From Phytophthora colocasiae (Eukaryota; Oomycota; Peronosporomycetes; Peronosporales; Peronosporaceae): a DNA stretch of 64,000 bases. Positions 62,243 to 64,000 of the stretch are shown here, one piece after another. Every line of letters begins with the position of its first letter. The first letter of the stretch is position 1. Position numbers and translations under genes: made by a program. The stretch spans positions 2,046,001 through 2,110,000 of the forward strand of contig JAGKQI010000096.1 in NCBI GenBank assembly GCA_018806915.1, written 5' to 3'. The notes under the pieces were generated by a model. It saw nothing but the letters and a program-made list of their open reading frames with translations. It did no database searches and was not told the origin of the DNA.

Positions 62243-63124
62243 CTACCGGGTCTTTTTCGTCTCTACTTCGGTTGACGCTGATTCCTCCTTCTGCAGCACC
62301 TGATGCAGCTTGTGCTGCAAATGCTCCTCCACTACTCCCCACTCACTGTTAATAGCTGAAAACACAACTGTGTCACAGTTGCAGGTCTTAACAATACGGT
62401 GCTTTCGCATGACGCCTTCAAACGTAAAGCCCAACGAGTGTGCAGCGCGTCGAGCCCGCACATTGTGTCCATCACATCGCCACTCCACCCGGCGATACCC
62501 TTCACCAAACAGATATTTCAGCAGCAGCAGCACAGTCTCAGTTAGTGCTGCTGTCCCTTGAAATGCTGGAGCGAGCCACAAGTGCATTAGCTCAATGCGG
62601 AGATTCCGTGGAGAGTGTTCACCCAACGTCACCATTCCAATCGGTATTTTGCTGTTACTCTCCACCAGTATGAAATGGCGGGCGTCCACCTCTTCGCTAG
62701 CATAAAAGCTTTCGAACTCAGCCACAGAGGTGAACGGTCCGTGTGGCAGATATCTCCAGATCATCTCGTCAGCGTCGAATTTCAAGTTACGAAAAATCCC
62801 ATCACATGGCTTCCCGCAGGACACAGCGAAGAGGTCAGCGCTGTCCTTAGATGCTTTGAAATCTCTTATACAAATACGCTTCCCCTCCAGCATCTTGCAG
62901 TCCCCGAGCGGCTTAGGGCAAAGCTCTAGGTTCTTGGCCCTTTCCAGTAGCTCGTCGTAAAGTAGGGGTTTCTGCTCGCCCAGCGTGGCCGGCAACCCCA
63001 CCGCCTCCTGGGTCATACGGTCGAACGATCCCCCTTGTCGTAGCAGCAGAAATACTGCCAACAGCGAGCCCACAAACACCAGGGCACCCGCCGCGATGCC
63101 TATGAGCACAACTGGTGTCAGCAT
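62243..63124 (-). CDS. GNAT-family N-acetyltransferase with N-terminal membrane anchor (293 aa)
   Basis: Single exon, ATG 63124. One TM helix at residues 3-28 (TPVVLIGIAAGALVFVGSLL), then a RimJ/RimL-like GNAT domain (about residues 85-265): FILVESNSKIPIGMVTLGEH, NLRIELMHLWLAPAFQGTAA (acetyl-CoA site region) and EWRCDGHNVRARRAAHSLGF, FEGVMRKHRIVK. C-terminal charged tail. Related stand-alone proteins acetylate small molecules or protein N-termini; the membrane anchor is the unusual part. Divergent from COX19, with 122 bp between starts. Confidence 0.85.
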   Translation of the reverse strand: MLTPVVLIGIAAGALVFVGSLLAVFLLLRQGGSFDRMTQEAVGLPATLGEQKPLLYDELLERAKNLELCPKPLGDCKMLEGKRICIRDFKASKDSADLFAVSCGKPCDGIFRNLKFDADEMIWRYLPHGPFTSVAEFESFYASEEVDARHFILVESNSKIPIGMVTLGEHSPRNLRIELMHLWLAPAFQGTAALTETVLLLLKYLFGEGYRRVEWRCDGHNVRARRAAHSLGFTFEGVMRKHRIVKTCNCDTVVFSAINSEWGVVEEHLQHKLHQVLQKEESASTEVETKKTR

Positions 63125-63228
63125 TATTTATCGTTGTCAAAATGCGTATCTTTGTGGATATCCCATGAAATAAATATACATCATCGTGGCTAGTTTTGTA
63201 AATAGAATCTGAGGTGGTCATCATTTAG

Positions 63229-63244
63229 GCCATTCCGCATTGAG
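63229..63244 (+). promoter_or_regulatory. Initiator-like element of the COX19 gene
   Basis: GGCCATTCCGCATTGA immediately upstream of ATG 63247, resembling the oomycete Inr plus flanking element, slightly degenerate. Confidence 0.5.
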
Positions 63245-63246
63245 GG

Positions 63247-63654
63247 ATGAACGCAGCGCAGGCGCCTTCGCAGAGCAAGCGGCCACCCGAGAAGGGCTCG
63301 TTCCCATTGGACCACTATGGAGAGTGCAAACCAGCTATGAAGGAGTTCCTGGCCTGCATGCGCGAGCATGGCAACAGTCATATTGACTGCAAGAAGCTCT
63401 CGGCCGCGTATCTGCAGTGCCGCATGGACAAGTGCGTAAATATTTATTCTCAACATCAATACAGAGTGATGGTCTCACTGTTTCTTTTTCTTGCTGACAG
63501 AGGATTGATGAAGCCTGAGGAACTGGAGAAACTTGGATTCCATGAAGAAGGCATGAAAAAAACGTGGACGGAGCAGACGAATGAGGGACGGAAGGAAGAG
63601 GAGGGCTTCGTGGCAGGTATGGGCGTCAAGAAATCCCGCTACGACAAGAAGTAA
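63247..63654 (+). CDS. COX19: COX19-like cytochrome c oxidase assembly factor (112 aa, 2 exons)
   Basis: Exons 63247-63431 and 63501-63654, intron 69 bp (GTGCGT...ACAG), sum 339 nt. Twin CX9C (CHCH) fold: C-KPAMKEFLA-C and C-KKLSAAYLQ-C, preceded by the COX19 hallmark GSFPLDHYGEC and followed by RMDKGLMKPEELEKLGF, which is formed across the splice. From family knowledge it is an intermembrane-space protein, oxidised via Mia40, that acts in copper supply to cytochrome oxidase. The intron is a multiple of three and has no in-frame stop, so retention would insert 23 residues after the second CX9C. Confidence 0.9.
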   Translation: MNAAQAPSQSKRPPEKGSFPLDHYGECKPAMKEFLACMREHGNSHIDCKKLSAAYLQCRMDKCVNIYSQHQYRVMVSLFLFLADRGLMKPEELEKLGFHEEGMKKTWTEQTNEGRKEEEGFVAGMGVKKSRYDKK

Positions 63655-63763
63655 CAGCGCTACTTCTCTCTCTCCTTGCACATGAGAAAGAGATTTTCTC
63701 TAGATATCTATCTCCTGACCAGACAGAGTCAACTAACAATCAAAATGAGGGCGACGTCACTCT

Positions 63764-64000
63764 CTATTTCCCAGTTCGACGGATCTCCGCTGCCTCCAGC
63801 TCCAAGATACGCAGACGTAGCGAACTCATCTCAGCTGCAGCTTGGCGTGCATTCGTCTGTAGTTGTTTTTCTAGGACCTGGACGCGCACCCGCAGCAGAG
63901 CTTCCTGCGTATCTGCGACTTCACTATCAGTCTCTGGCGTCTCGGTTCCGGGTTCATGCTGAGCTCGTGCTGGTCGCTCTGATACTTCTGTTGACTGCTG
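63764..64000 (-). CDS. C-terminal coiled coil of an unknown protein (partial)
   Basis: Minus-strand frame open from the right edge to TAG at 63766-63764 (78 codons), too fragmentary to have its own ATG. Ser/Thr/Glu-rich segment (PGTETPETDSEVADTQEALL), then a heptad coiled coil with Leu/Val spacing (LRVRVQVLEKQLQTNARQ, SLRLRILELEAAEIRRTGK). Convergent with COX19, 109 bp between stops. The family cannot be told. Confidence 0.6.
   Translation of the reverse strand, partial: QQSTEVSERPARAQHEPGTETPETDSEVADTQEALLRVRVQVLEKQLQTNARQAAAEMSSLRLRILELEAAEIRRTGK

Overview
The window looks like nuclear DNA of an oomycete, most likely a Phytophthora species. The genes are compact, with canonical GT-AG introns of about 50-80 bp. 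Three start codons sit just downstream of the oomycete Initiator/flanking promoter motif (CTCATTC...ATTTTG type). The proteins and transposable elements (Ty3/Gypsy chromoviruses, Crypton, Tc1, hAT) fit that lineage. Genus is an inference from sequence features alone.

Layout. 1-5.2 kb: the 3' half of a membrane leucine-rich-repeat gene (minus strand), AT/GATC-rich satellites, a small basic coiled-coil gene and a decayed hAT transposase. 5.2-42 kb: a nested, partly tandem retrotransposon cluster. Family A is a plus-strand Gypsy chromovirus with copies A1, A2, A3 and A4 and 412-bp LTRs. Family B is a related chromovirus, with full-length copy B1 on the minus strand and a 5' fragment B2 on plus. 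Family C is seen only as 1.85-kb LTRs. The order of insertion can be read: B1 (8206 bp, target duplication ATCGC) sits inside A1; a solo C LTR (1854 bp, target duplication CTGG) sits inside A1; A1 sits inside another C LTR; that C LTR sits inside B2; and B2 sits inside an older A-type LTR. A Tc1-like transposon lies in a (CATA)n microsatellite that cuts A3, and its far end is removed by A4. 42-64 kb: a gene-dense segment. It holds a GMC oxidoreductase, an intact Crypton recombinase element, calnexin, proteasome beta-4, a ZCCHC10-like protein, a MATE transporter, a CBS-domain protein, organellar tyrosyl-tRNA synthetase, a p24/TMED cargo receptor, a four-TM protein, a CAF-1 p60-like WD40 protein, a sphingomyelin-synthase-like enzyme, a GNAT acetyltransferase, COX19 and the 3' end of a coiled-coil gene.

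What stands out. (1) Families A and B both carry a textbook -1 ribosomal frameshift signal at the gag/pol junction: a slippery heptamer (GGGAAAC or AAAAAAC) in register, a 7-nt spacer, then a perfect hairpin enclosing the gag stop, with the same GCGGGGCG loop in both families. (2) Both families have a roughly 512-codon open frame on the opposite strand at the 3' end, overlapping the chromodomain and ending in a coiled coil. (3) Element B is saturated with short perfect inverted repeats (arms 8-13 bp, loops 0-14 nt) from LTR to LTR, far above chance. (4) The Crypton is bounded by TGTGATA-N6/7-TATCACA sites that look like tyrosine-recombinase core sites.

Most retroelement genes are broken by stops or frameshifts, which are described but not repaired. 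Exon boundaries were chosen by eye from GT/AG sites and frame continuity; in each multi-exon gene with both ends in the window, exon lengths sum to a multiple of three.
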